Below are positions 12,382 through 23,115 of a DNA stretch of 64,000 bases, piece after piece. Numbering within the stretch: position 1 is the first letter of the stretch; every line of letters starts with the position of its first letter. Source of the DNA: Plasmodium coatneyi (taxonomy: Eukaryota; Apicomplexa; Aconoidasida; Haemosporida; Plasmodiidae); the NCBI RefSeq assembly GCF_001680005.1, contig NC_033563.1, forward strand, positions 806,001-870,000. The letters run 5' to 3'. Under the pieces are notes generated by a model. It saw nothing but the letters and a program-made list of their open reading frames with translations, was not told the DNA's origin and did not search any database. The translations under genes were made by a program, and so were the position numbers.

Positions 12382-13011
12382 ATGCATGTTCACGTGTGCG
12401 TCTTTAACCAGCTCCCCACCTCCCTGATTCTTTACTCCACCTCCGAAGGCGCTATCGGTCTGGGTAAAGGCAACCAAGTGAAGATGCCCTCCAAGGTGCG
12501 CTGCTTCCTCTTCAAGATGTACGTGCAGGTAAGCCTTTAAAAAGTGTGCACCCGAGAAATTGGAACGATGGTTCATATGGGAAGGACTGTCAGGGCGAGG
12601 AACAAAATGGCACAAGTAGCTAATTCGTCTGCCCAACTTTGCATTTTTTTTTTTTTATTTCTCTCATTATTAAAGAATAAGCAAAAGGTATCGTATACCA
12701 AATTTACATTTGTACACCTTGCCCAGTAAGTGGAAACAACGGGATTTTCATTTTTTTTTTTTTTTTTTTTTCATTTTTACATGCACGTTGTATGCACCTC
12801 TTTAGCGCCTCCACTGGTGTGCTGTTCGTTTTGCAGCGCCGAGGTAATTTCCCGAATGAGCGTCTCTTTGTTTATCGCGTCCCTGTTTACTGTTTCCATG
12901 TGCTTTTATTTTCTCCCCCTTGACTCCACTCACCTGCGCGTGTATCCCCACCAAGTTACGAAAAAAAAAAAAAAGGGCACATGCAAATGCAAGCCTAGGA
13001 TGTGGGATTAA
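12382..13011 (+). CDS. Candidate small three-exon membrane protein, unknown function
   Basis: Exons 12382-12528, 12676-12725 and 12837-13011 join in frame through consensus sites (CAG|GTAAGC, AAAG|AAT, CCA|GTAAGT, TTTTGCAG|C) to give 123 residues. The third exon encodes one clear transmembrane helix (SVSLFIASLFTVSMCFYFL), then a short tail with KKKKK and a Cys/Lys-rich end. The consistent phasing of three exons and the GC content of these pieces compared with the T-rich introns support a real gene. I do not recognise the family. The true start may be an upstream exon. Confidence 0.35.
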
Positions 13012-14703
13012 AGCGCGGGACATGAACAATAGAGGGAAGTGGTAGCAGCGATGGTGAAGAGTTAGACCACAAATTGAAGAGGAAAAAACACTGGTGGCGC
13101 CTTCAATCGAATGCTCGTTTTTTTTTTTTTTTTTTTTCGTCTTCGTTTTACAAATCGTGGGGCGCGCCTGCCAGGTTTGATTGTTATTTCGAGTCGACAT
13201 GTTCACATAAATATGCGCGAGCACAAGTGAACCTGTTCGTACAACGCGAAGGAGTGCGCAAAAAGGGTTTTATGCATGCACACAGGTACGTACGTATGCA
13301 TGTATATTTGTATGTATGCTTTTTTTTTTTTTTTTTTTTTTTTTTTTCCCATTTTGGAGAGAGTAAGCACGCAATCTGCATGATGCACAGAATTGAAAAA
13401 GCATTTGTCCCAGCTTATGTTACAGGAGTTGCTCGAGTTGGCAGAGAGAATTTATCGAGCAAGCTGCTGAACCAACTGTTGAGTTGTACGTTTATGCCCT
13501 TTTGATCGGACGAACGTGTTGGTTATCCCCGTGACATGTTGTGTCAACACATGTTGAGCGCAGCTTAAACAAGTGACACTATTCACAGTGAAAAGGAAAG
13601 TGAAAAAGAAAACGAAAAAAAGGAGAGCGAGGAAAGGAGCCGTGACCGATACGAGGCGAGTAAGAAAAGGGGCAACCATTTGTGTAGACTCGCGAAAAAT
13701 GCGTTACTGCGTATCATCAGTACTCTTCTGTGTGAATGTAAATGTAATCCATTTCGTATGCATGCCTCCGTAGTAGCTACCTGCAAGGGCAAGCACATGC
13801 AAACATCCACCCGGGGAGGTGTACATACAGGGGTTCCCCTTCCCCATCATGTGTTCCCTAAAGTGTGAATAGTATACTTGCACACCTATGTTTTGCTTTT
13901 CCTGCGACAAATATATATTTATTCTTTTTATATTCCCCTGCCCCATTTCATTTTGTAACACATTCGTTGCTCAGCTTTCTCGCGCGTAGCACACAAAGAG
14001 TTGAACCTTTAGGGAAATCTCTCTGTGAGTATATGCCCATGTATATGTATGTGTTCGTGTGTGTGCGTGTGTTTACCCTGCGGAAATACTCCGCGCCTGC
14101 GAGAAAGTATCTGTGCAAGTAAAGTTCTTTCCTCGATCATGACGTACAGCCCAGGCGATTAACGCCCCTTCTACATTTGTGCTTACCAATTCGCGATGCA
14201 CACACGCGTATGTACATATGAGCAGTACGTCTATGTGAGTTCGCTTATTTTCCAGCAACTCCATTCTCTCCCTCCTATCGTGACTGCTACACCTGCACAC
14301 ACAGAGGGGGGGAGGCCTCATTCTACAGTCTACACAACAAAGTGTAAGTTTGGCGACGCGCGGGAGTATACCCTTTACATGTCGATCCATGCCCGGACGT
14401 TCCTCCGAGGGGTATGCCAGTATATGCCTCCATCTTGCGCGTTGAGCACTTTGTGAATATGCATTTTATGGCCAATTAAAAAAAAAAAAAAAAAAAAAAC
14501 ACAAAATAGCTAGCTACAGCGTAGGCAGTCCTTTTGTTTACGTTTTTTCACCTGAACAGTTCAGAAAAAAAAGAAAAAATATTCCCATTTCTCTATACTC
14601 CCGAAAAGGGAAAACAAATAAGACCCCCATTTTTTGATACCCGTCCGTCGTTTACACCCCCCCGCAGAAATGCACACACGTCCCAAACCTAAGCAAAAGG
14701 AAA
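13012..14703. other. Intergenic region upstream of pyrophosphatase, no gene seen
   Basis: Contains poly-T tracts near 13119-13137 and 13321-13347 and a poly-A tract near 14478-14500. The run CCCCCCCCGCAG ending at 14666, just before the pyrophosphatase start, looks like a splice acceptor, so a 5' untranslated exon upstream is likely. Short frames here show no family signal. Confidence 0.4.
14500..14566. repeat. Dispersed TAGCTAGC element, rearranged copy 3
   Basis: A poly-A tract is followed by ATAGCTAGCTACAG at about 14505, and about 40 bases later comes TTTTTTCACCTGAACAGTTC with a further A tract. Both halves of the motif are present but in opposite relative orientation compared with the other copies. 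Confidence 0.45.
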
Positions 14704-16053
14704 ATGAGCAGCACAGTGGTCAAGGCAAGTAATGGTGAAATGCCAAAAACAAAGGAGCAGAAGGATGAGGTGAAAAACGAGTACCAAGTAGAGACAAACA
14801 AAGAGCTACAAGTAAACTTAAATTTCCACAATAACAACATCATATCGAATATATTTTCCAATTTGAGTCTTTTTGATTATCTAACAAATATCTTCACGAT
14901 TAACAAAAAGACGTATATGTTAAAATATTGTAATAAGCTAAATGAAGACAATTTTTACATTTCGTACTTCCAAAAAGTGAATGACAAATTTGCTCAGATA
15001 TCCCCATGGCATGACATCGACTTGATGAATGAAGATGGCACATACAACATGGTCGTCGAAATTACAAAGTACAATTATATAAAGTTGGAAATCCAGTTGA
15101 CAGAAAACTTTAATGTTATTAAGCAGGACACGAAGAAGGGCAAGCTGCGTTATTACCACAACTCCATTTATTGGAACTATGGTGCCTTACCACGCACGTA
15201 CGAGTACCCCAAGCACATTTACAGCTGCCAGACTGGGGACAACCAGGACTTGTTCTTCACGGGGGACGACGACCCTCTGGACGTGGTGGACGTGGGCCAG
15301 AATAGCCTCAAAATGGGGCAGGTCGTCCCAGTCAAGGTGGGCTCCGCGCGAGGCGACAGAGCATATATGTGACGTGTGCACGTTCGTGTGTTCATGTGGA
15401 CTCATCTGCATATGCGTGTGTCCTCCCGCTACTCCCCTTCACGTACATCGTACCCTCCTTTTTCGCAGATCCTTGGAGCATTCACCCTCATTGATGAGGG
15501 ACAGCTGGACTGGAAGATCATCGCCATCAATGTTCGTGCAGAGAGATGCTGCACGTTGATACCATGACGCGTCCTCACTACGCGATTACCCCCTCACTAA
15601 TCTGCTCCTTCCCCACCCCGCCTGCAGAAACACGACAAACACTTCGACGACGTGAACTCCCTGGAAGACGTGGAGAAGTACTACCCCCACACACTGAATA
15701 TGCTCCTGGAGTGGTTCCGCTCGTACAAAATGGCCGAATCGAAAAAATTAAACATAATTTCCAAAAAAATGCACACCAAAGAGGAGAGCGAAGGGTTAAT
15801 TAAAAAGACGCATGAATATTACTGTGAGTTCCTGCGGGATATGAAAAAGTACGAATGTGATCAGACGAGTCAAAGCACCTGTGGAATCAGCACAAAACAA
15901 CATTCAGGCAGTAGTGACCTCAGCTTGAGTACCCTTCCAAAGAAATCATCTCAGGACGATTCTCTCTACAACAGTCTTCTGCAGGACATTAGCATTTCCT
16001 ACTATATGGCCGATCCGACGTACAGGCCGAACGAGCACATATGGATCCACTGA
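14704..16053 (+). CDS. Soluble inorganic pyrophosphatase
   Basis: Exons 14704-15336, 15469-15531 and 15628-16053, all phase 0, give 373 residues. The enzyme (EC 3.6.1.1) hydrolyses pyrophosphate to two phosphates with Mg2+ and so pulls biosynthetic reactions forward in the cytosol. The family I signature is near residues 185-205: YYHNSIYWNYGALPRTYEYP, then TGDDDPLDVVDVG, where the clustered aspartates bind the metals. It continues with GQVVPVK, the small exon ILGAFTLIDEGQLDWKIIAI, and a conserved stretch in exon 3 (DVNSLEDVEKYYPHTLNMLLEWFRSYK). The extra N-terminal 60 residues and the Ser-rich C-terminal insert resemble the eukaryotic and apicomplexan form. There is no signal peptide. The first and third introns are short and pyrimidine-rich at their ends. 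Confidence 0.9.
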
Positions 16054-16641
16054 GTGGAGTATGCGTTTGTGTCTCTTTTTTGGATGCCAGAACGGGCAAC
16101 CTTCAGCACGGCGTGCCCCCCGGGGGGATCAACGGCGCCCAGGTGACCATGTCTGCACCCCAATTTGGTGCACCTGTAATAGCACGTGTAAGATAACATG
16201 CACAGTAACACGTACGTATGCGCAGCTCGCATCGCGCGTTACCTTTCCCCCGATTCGCCACAGCACAAGTTCGAATAGAGTTCCAATTTGACTCCTCCAT
16301 ATTTTCCCCCCTGGGGTTGCAACTGAAACTGTAACTTCGTGTACATTAAAAAAAAAACAAACAACTTTTGTGAAGGGTTTGCCTCCACATTTGCCATGCA
16401 AAATGAATCTCCCCAAAAAAAAAAAAAAAAAAAAAAAAAATAGCTAGCTGGCTAGCTGTATGAACCATTCAGGTGAAAAAAAAAAAAAAAAACTGGAAAT
16501 GCCGACGGTATTCCTGTCTGTGGTGTGTGTGTGTGGATAGGAAGTCTCCAAGCGGGGTGGGAACGACGCACATTCGTACGGCTGCTTTCACTTGCAGCGA
16601 ACTCTCCCACTTCGGCTGTTCTCCTTTTTCTGCGCCTCCGA
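16054..16641. other. Convergent intergenic region between pyrophosphatase and CS-domain gene
   Basis: No gene seen. Both flanking genes end here. It holds two poly-A tracts and a copy of the TAGCTAGC element (16441-16475). Confidence 0.5.
16441..16475 (+). repeat. Dispersed TAGCTAGC element, copy 4
   Basis: TAGCTAGCTGGCTAGCTGTA, then TGAACCATTCAGGTG, between poly-A tracts. The TAGCTAGCTGG part is duplicated and the palindrome is imperfect. Confidence 0.65.
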
Positions 16642-19323
16642 TCAGGACGCTTTAAATATGGACCCCCACATGTACTTGTGATTGTTGTCCTTGTAAATGT
16701 TGTACACGAGGCAATATTTCAGCTTCATCATTTTTTGGATCTCTGAATCATCCATATGGGTAATTTCCAGCAGGGGGAATTCATCTCGACCTGCTCTTTC
16801 GTGTCCCTTTTGCGTGGAGATACCTCCCACTACTACGTCTTCTTCCCTGTCAGTGAGGGACCAAATGGAGTCGGCAGAATTTATTGGCTTGTTGAAAAAA
16901 TCCTTTATAATGGTATGTCCACGTATTGAAAGAAAAAAAAATGTATTATCCACATCGATGTAGATATCCTGTTTGGTTACGTATGATCGTAGTGGAAAAT
17001 ACAAAACGAACGCGTGGATTGTTTCTTGCCACATATAGTGCTTTGCTCTTCCTTCGATCTTCTCTCCGATGTCGTAACCTTTTAACTGTTGCTTTTTTTT
17101 TATGTTATCTGTGTACCCGCGGCTACACTTATTTTCGCTCATCTCCTTTTGGAAGTTTTTAAAATATTTTTCTGTTCTCTCCTTTCCTCGGTCGTCTAAC
17201 TGTGGGTAGAGATCCCTCCACATGTAGTGGTTCGGGTCGTACTTCATTTCGTTCTCCAGCTTCTTCATTAAGAACTCGCTCTTAATTTCGATGTCCTTCT
17301 TCGATTCGTACTCCTCCCGCCTTCGTTCTATTTCCTCCCTGCGTTGGCTGGAGGCAGCGTCCGCGGAGGTAGCATCTTCGTTGGGTGTGCCAGGGGGGTC
17401 CTCATTCGATTTGGCAGTCTGGTCCGCGTTCACAGTGGAAGGCTCATTCTCATTCGGTGTGGTAGGCTGGTCTGCATTCAACGGGGCAGTCTGATCAACG
17501 TTCTGTGTGGACGGCAATTCTCCTACTTGCCCCGTGGGTGTTTGTCCCCCCCCCGGCTTGCAAATCAAGTTGCCCGTCTCGCCCCCCGAGTAGGACTGAA
17601 GAAAGCTGTTCGCCTTGGCTTCATCCGCAAACATCTCCGGAGTGATACCCAACCACTGCTCATCCATCCTGTAAATATTGCAGAGGTAGATTTCCATCTT
17701 CACCCAACTCTCATTCGTAATGACGTCGTAGACACGTCTGTCCTCCTCATTCATGGGTTCCTCTTGCGGGGAAAAAAGACCAAACAAGAAGCTATTGTTA
17801 ATGTAGAAGATGGCCTTCTCTAGCTTCTTCATTGTTAAAATACATTTCTGTATAATCTGATGGCTGTACATTAGAGGAAATTCCAGCATAGTAGAATTTG
17901 TGTTCTTATTGTTTAGAATAACTCGGTCGCTATACGTGTCGTATATGTTAAACTCGACTGTAACGTTGGACTGCAAGTACCTCTCCTTATCGATATACGT
18001 ATCGAAGTCACAGTTTAGGATGCTATTGCAGGATATAACCTTTTTTACTTGTTCGTCTGATACCCTTTTTGAGTCGTCTCTTTTTTTTGGAGACTCTTCC
18101 GCAGAGTCCAGAATTTCGTCCTCCCCTTCAATCACCAGCTGTTTTAGGATATTACCTCTATTTAGGGATAAAAAATATTTTTTTAAATTCTTTTTGTTGT
18201 ACAGCTTTAGCGACTCCACAAGTGGACTTCCTTTCTTCTCCCCTGGGGGGTCCAAGCGGAAGTGGTTCACAATTTTCTCTCCTCCGTCTGGGCTGTAGTT
18301 GTCTGCGAGGTCCTTCTCCACGAGGTAGGGCGCCTCGGGTGAATTGTCCTTGTGGGGTGAACTATCCATGCGGGGTGAACTACCCACGTGGGGTGAAGTC
18401 TTCCCCTTTGCCCCCTCCTCCGACGCTCCCCCCGTGTAGGCCCTTCGCATCCACCTACACACGGCCTCCACCAAGCTCTTCGAATCCGCGTAGAGACCCC
18501 CCTCGTACACGTGCTTCAACACGTCATACATACCAAGGTCCAGGAACTTATCTGTGAAGACATCCTCCTGTCCTTTTAAATTCTCGATCACCTTTTTCTT
18601 CTTCTGCACTTCTCTCCTTTCCAGCACGTCGTCCTCTTTCCCCTTGATGTACTCCTCCGCTTGTTTCATTGCCTTCGATAGGTTTTCCTCGTTCGGGTGG
18701 AGCATGCCATTTGTGCTGTGTGCTCCATCCGTGGGGGTCGTCCCACTCAGGTGTGGTGCGCCCCCTCGTTTGTTCACCTCCTCTACTGCACTTCCCCCTC
18801 TCATCAGTTCGTTTTCTTCACGCTGGGCAGTCGAACTATCACCCCCCCCGGAATCACCAATTTGCTGCTTCCTCACGCCACCCCTATCCCCTGCACCCCC
18901 CTCGTGTAATGCAAAAATGGACCAAGCCTTCCCTCCATGGTAACCTCCCTTGTAGTAGCGCCTACTCCCAGACTGCCCTCTGGACAGGTAGGTTGTTTTA
19001 CTTCCCCCCCTGTTTGCATGTGTGGATTGTTTTTCCCCGTCGTGGACACTTTTGTTCCTTCGATGTGCATGGAGGGGGTTGTAGAAGAGGTACCTGCACA
19101 GCTTGGCAGGTCGCTTTACAATGCTGATTTGTTTGCAGCTTAAGCTAGGCCACGGGGGGGAGGCACTTCCTCCTTTGTGACTTTTTCCCCTCCTGGTTTT
19201 TACGCACACGTTGCTTCCCCTCTGGAGGGTGAGACTTATGCCTCCCGTCTGCTGGTCAGTTACACTTTTGCTAGAGTGTGAAAGAGCCAAGCAGATCGCC
19301 ACGAGTAGGCATACCCTGTTCAT
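16642..19323 (-). CDS. Secreted or organelle-targeted protein with C-terminal CS (NudC/p23-like) domain
   Basis: A single 893-codon frame from the ATG at 19323; an in-frame ATG at 19344 would hide the signal peptide. The N-terminus (MNRVCLLVAICLALSHSS) is a signal peptide, followed by a long basic Ser/Gly-rich stretch that could be an apicoplast transit peptide. Residues about 760-860 match a CS domain: a YMWQET start, alternating beta strands (FVLYFPLRSYVTKQDIYIDV), FFLSIRGHTIIKDF, then IWSLTDREEDVVVG, like NudC's W-x-Q-T ... LKGQ ... WSLEDG pattern. Such domains bind HSP90 or clients as co-chaperones. The middle holds charged helices and an imperfect repeat (NADQ/NEDP-type, about residues 600-650). 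A co-chaperone role inside a secretory compartment or the apicoplast is inference; CS domains with signal peptides are unusual. Confidence 0.65.
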   Translation of the reverse strand: MNRVCLLVAICLALSHSSKSVTDQQTGGISLTLQRGSNVCVKTRRGKSHKGGSASPPWPSLSCKQISIVKRPAKLCRYLFYNPLHAHRRNKSVHDGEKQSTHANRGGSKTTYLSRGQSGSRRYYKGGYHGGKAWSIFALHEGGAGDRGGVRKQQIGDSGGGDSSTAQREENELMRGGSAVEEVNKRGGAPHLSGTTPTDGAHSTNGMLHPNEENLSKAMKQAEEYIKGKEDDVLERREVQKKKKVIENLKGQEDVFTDKFLDLGMYDVLKHVYEGGLYADSKSLVEAVCRWMRRAYTGGASEEGAKGKTSPHVGSSPRMDSSPHKDNSPEAPYLVEKDLADNYSPDGGEKIVNHFRLDPPGEKKGSPLVESLKLYNKKNLKKYFLSLNRGNILKQLVIEGEDEILDSAEESPKKRDDSKRVSDEQVKKVISCNSILNCDFDTYIDKERYLQSNVTVEFNIYDTYSDRVILNNKNTNSTMLEFPLMYSHQIIQKCILTMKKLEKAIFYINNSFLFGLFSPQEEPMNEEDRRVYDVITNESWVKMEIYLCNIYRMDEQWLGITPEMFADEAKANSFLQSYSGGETGNLICKPGGGQTPTGQVGELPSTQNVDQTAPLNADQPTTPNENEPSTVNADQTAKSNEDPPGTPNEDATSADAASSQRREEIERRREEYESKKDIEIKSEFLMKKLENEMKYDPNHYMWRDLYPQLDDRGKERTEKYFKNFQKEMSENKCSRGYTDNIKKKQQLKGYDIGEKIEGRAKHYMWQETIHAFVLYFPLRSYVTKQDIYIDVDNTFFFLSIRGHTIIKDFFNKPINSADSIWSLTDREEDVVVGGISTQKGHERAGRDEFPLLEITHMDDSEIQKMMKLKYCLVYNIYKDNNHKYMWGSIFKAS

Positions 19324-19476
19324 CCTTAGCGAGGGCGTCCCCAATCATTCGCCAAATGGGTCACCACTGTAGGGGGGAGAAGAAGGGTTGTTCTTTCCGT
19401 GGGGTACTTTTTGCATCGCTGTAGGGTACATTTTTTTTTTTTTTTTTCACCTGAACGGTTGTTCATGCAGCTAGCT

Positions 19477-19507
<31 letters not shown>

Positions 19508-20767
19508 GAGGATGCCCTGCTTTGGCATTTTCCCGCCACGCCGAAGGGAGAACCGAACATGGGATGCTACAAAAGGGTGTGCATACCTCCTGGGACGTGA
19601 TCTCCATTGCGTTTCCTCGACGTTGGATGTGAACAAAGGCAAGGGTGAGAGTTACACCCCCTTGGGGGGCTGGTTGCCGGGAAACGGTGCCCACATTTTT
19701 GTTTCCTCTTGGTGGAGGGTACTTCTCCCAATAATGGGATGACACGGAAAAGAAAGCTAACCAGTGATGCCGCTCAGGCACTACAACATCTTGTCACCGT
19801 GATACTGATCGAGGCAACACCGTTATGGATGTGTTGGCTAGGGGAGAGAGTGGTGTCCCCACTTGAAATGGACCTATTGGAATAGGAGAGGACGCACCTT
19901 TACAGTGCCACTGGAGGTATCACCTACTGACGGGGCAGCACAACTGGATAAACACCCACCCATTCGGTGGTAACAAAAGCATACACACAATGGTGAGAGA
20001 ATACGACCGTGCCGTTTTGTTGTATGTTGGACAGCTCTCCCTGCGGACGCACCGCTATTTGACCCACTGCTTGAGCACCATGTGATTGTACATCCCTCCC
20101 GATGCAAATACATATGAACAGGCATGCGTGTGCACTTGGAAAAAAAAAAAAAATTACAAAGTGGGGCTATTTCCCCCCAACGGTGTGAAGCGCAATTCCC
20201 TTTTTGGCAGCATCGCAACGGAGTATGCACAGGCGGAGTGACTTCAAAAAAAAATTACACGCCAGTAATTTCCCTCGCGTGTTTATTTTTCCAAACCGTT
20301 CGCTTCACCGATGTGTTAACTTTGCCAAAGCGCTAACCTTCCGGGTGCCTTCCCCTCACTGCGCGTTTGCCCTTTTTAAAGCAAAATCACACAAAAAAAA
20401 AAAAAATCGCAAAGGGGAAAATCGCCCAAACGGGAAAATATCTTCGTCGTATTCGTTCCGGAGTGACCAAGGGGCGGAAGTAGACATAACTCGCAAGAAA
20501 AAAAAAAAAAAAAAAAAAAAAAAAACGATGCAACAAAACAATTAACAGAAGAATCAACCAAATGACAAAGTAGAAGTAGTCACCCTGTGGTGTGGGGAGT
20601 TCTTATCGCCATTTTTGTTTTCGCGACGAAGGCCTGCGCGAAGTCCACACGCTTGGCGAGGTGGGCGCCCGGTCAGTTCTTCCCCCGAAGGGGTTAGTGC
20701 AGCACGTCGAATTCACCAAGTGGCCAATTGGCCAATTGGCCAACCTGTTAAGTGACCTGTCCCCACG
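19324..20767. other. Divergent intergenic region between CS-domain gene and NUF2
   Basis: Should contain both promoters. It holds TAGCTAGC element copy 5 and a poly-A tract near 20500-20525. At 20721-20743 there is a 9-bp near-palindromic tandem repeat, TGGCCAATTGGCCAATTGG, 25 bases before the NUF2 start. No gene seen. Confidence 0.45.
19448..19477 (-). repeat. Dispersed TAGCTAGC element, copy 5
   Basis: Minus-strand reading is poly-A, TTAGCTAGCTGCATGAACAA, CCGTTCAGGTG, poly-A. It is identical in core to copy 6 at 22363-22395 apart from bases next to the tracts. Confidence 0.75.
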
Positions 20768-22138
20768 ATGAGCGGCGGGGGAGAGGTCGTGCCAAGACTC
20801 AGCTTCGAGGAAATGCGGAGCGAGATGAGCAAGTACGGCGTGGAGATAACGCAGGGGACGCTGAAGAATCCCACGACAGAAGACATGCAGGGAGTCTACA
20901 GCATGTGTATAAAGCACATCCTTAACAAAGACATCAATAACATACGGATAGAGGAATTCACGGGGGACTTAAAAAGCTCCATGCCTTCCATTGATGGGAT
21001 ACAAATTTTACCCAATGAAGGGAAGAACCACTTGCAGGCGATTGGAAATTTGCGTTTCATTCGACACTGTGAGCAAATCAATAAAATTCTCTGTGTGGAT
21101 AATACACTGAGTTATCTATTCAAGCCAGTCAGCAGTCACATGACCAGACTTATAAATGCATTCATCCACTTCACCAAGTATAAGGAGCAAATTTACCTGG
21201 ACAATGACGTGAAAATTAGGAAGATCGAGGAGGGGAAGAGCGAAGACTCAACATTGGATGCTGAACTGAAGACAGTGAGGAACGAATTGCAATCCCTCCT
21301 AGACAATTATGAGCAAATAAAAAACAGTGTCCTCAGTGAAAAAAATAAAAAAAGGGATTACGAGGAAGAAATTATCGACAACCAGAATCTACTAAACGCA
21401 CAACAAAGCACTATTATCTCTTTAAGGAGTACTAAGGACAAAATTGTGAACGAAACGAATGAATTGATATTCCAGTTTTCTCGCTTCAGACAGAAGAAAG
21501 AAGACTTAGAAGATCAAATTGTACCTTCACCGGAAAAACTACAGGAATATAATCACGAGTTAAAGAATCTCCTACTGGAACATGTGTCCTACTACGAGTC
21601 GGATAAAAAAAAAAATGAGGAAATAAAAAACAAAATAAACGTTGCGGACTTATGCTTGAAAAAGCTTGTCGAACTGTTAACCTCTTTGACTGGCCACTTT
21701 AACGATACCATCAAACAGCACATAGGGAAGAAGGACGAATTGAAAAATTTGGACAAGCAGTTCAAAACGTTAAAAGCTGATAAGGATAATTTAACCCTGA
21801 AGAAGAAGGATCAGGAAAAAATTTTGCGCGACACGGAACAGTACTTTGCTGAACAGAAAGATAAATGGAATGCGAAAGTTCAAGGGGAAGAGAAAAACGT
21901 CCTCGTCGTGGAGAAGAAAGTCAATCAAATGTATGAACAAATCGATGAAGTAAACAGAGAGGCTGATAGGGAAGCCCAAGAAATTGACTCCATCGTGAAG
22001 CTCATTCAGGATACGCTGAATAACTACAGTCGGAACTTTGCCGCCATAGACGACTTAACCCAGCGCACGCGGAATTCGCACTCTCTGCTGGCTGCCAAGG
22101 TGCGCAATCTCGTGCTGCCCTGCGCGGGGAAGCCATAA
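20768..22138 (+). CDS. NUF2: Kinetochore protein NUF2 (Ndc80 complex)
   Basis: A single exon of 456 codons. Residues about 8-140 form the NUF2 calponin-homology-like head: LSFEEMRSEMSKYGVEIT, PTTEDMQGVYSMCIKHIL, then IGNLRFIRHCEQINKILCVDNTLSYLFKPVSSHMTRLINAFIHFTKYKEQ, the diagnostic NUF2 stretch that ends in RxLNxFINFxKF-type sequence in other eukaryotes. Residues 150-430 are almost pure heptad coiled coil. NUF2 pairs with NDC80 to attach spindle microtubules to centromeres. Length and order match the family (about 450 residues). The first ATG after an in-frame stop is used; it follows a CCAATTGG repeat. Confidence 0.9.
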   Translation: MSGGGEVVPRLSFEEMRSEMSKYGVEITQGTLKNPTTEDMQGVYSMCIKHILNKDINNIRIEEFTGDLKSSMPSIDGIQILPNEGKNHLQAIGNLRFIRHCEQINKILCVDNTLSYLFKPVSSHMTRLINAFIHFTKYKEQIYLDNDVKIRKIEEGKSEDSTLDAELKTVRNELQSLLDNYEQIKNSVLSEKNKKRDYEEEIIDNQNLLNAQQSTIISLRSTKDKIVNETNELIFQFSRFRQKKEDLEDQIVPSPEKLQEYNHELKNLLLEHVSYYESDKKKNEEIKNKINVADLCLKKLVELLTSLTGHFNDTIKQHIGKKDELKNLDKQFKTLKADKDNLTLKKKDQEKILRDTEQYFAEQKDKWNAKVQGEEKNVLVVEKKVNQMYEQIDEVNREADREAQEIDSIVKLIQDTLNNYSRNFAAIDDLTQRTRNSHSLLAAKVRNLVLPCAGKP

Positions 22139-22333
22139 TCATCACGCCGTAGTTGTGTGTGTACGTGTATATGTGTATACGTGTGTGCCTCTTAAAACGT
22201 GTTGAAATTCCCACGGGGAGTGCCCCAGAACTGTTCAGGCAAATTGAAGGGTCCACGTTCACAACCCGTCCCTTAGGGAGTGATTCCCAGCGGACGTGAA
22301 AAATTAAACGCCCAGTGCAACTGTTCTTGGTAC

Positions 22334-22365
<32 letters not shown>

Positions 22366-23115
22366 GCTAGCTGCATGAACAACCGTTCAGGTGAAAATGG
22401 AAAAAAAAAAAAAAAAAAAAAAAAAGTAATGGTAAAGGCAAAGGTAAAAGTAAAAGTAAAGAAGAAGAAAAACGAGTCATACTTATTTCCATAATTGAAT
22501 GATTCCCATAAAAGTTTCACACACCGGAGGGGGGGAGGGGATAGACAGGATGACATAACAGAGGTGAGAAATAATCCGGTGTGCAACGCAAATGTTGGCA
22601 GCGAAGTGGTGAAGAGAGAAAAAAAAAAAAATAAATAAATAAGCCAAGGGGAAAGAAGCCAGGTAAAGAATCAATTAAAAATGAACGCAAATAGGTTGTA
22701 TAATTCATAGGATACAGAGATAGATATAGACATACGTGTGTGAAAAATGCGAATTGGAAACACATATGTTTGACTGCACATGGCACCATGCATTTCTGCA
22801 CACGTGCAGGAAATTGCACACATGTATTCACGTGACGAGGAAGATAGACACGGGGGAAAAAGTTTAAGCACAAATTCGTTCCAATGTGTAGTGCGCCACG
22901 GGTGTGTGTGTGCCTGTCCGTCCGTCCATCTCAATTGCCATTGCTACCGTTCTGCATTTCTATGGAGAGACTGCATCGAGGGGAAAAAATAGGAAGGATG
23001 TATTTATAACGGGGTGAAAAAATTTGTCGGGATAAAATGGCACAGATTCATATATGTACGTGGAGGTGCACCGTTCCCGGGGGGAGACGCAGCAACCCGG
23101 TTGGTTCTCCTTCAT
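22139..23115. other. Convergent intergenic region between NUF2 and FNT
   Basis: No gene seen. It contains poly-A tracts near 22334-22355, 22400-22424 and 22620-22632 and an intact TAGCTAGC element. A short aaaggtaaaagt repeat lies near 22430-22460. Confidence 0.5.
22363..22395 (+). repeat. Dispersed TAGCTAGC element, copy 6 (best copy)
   Basis: Reads AATAGCTAGCTGCATGAAC then AACCGTTCAGGTG, between poly-A tracts. TGAAC and GTTCA form a 5-bp inverted repeat around a 4-base loop; TAGCTA is itself palindromic. Confidence 0.75.

Noticed and set aside
19506..20230. Frames between the CS-domain gene and NUF2
   Set aside because: Short, overlapping on both strands, no motifs; region fits a divergent promoter.
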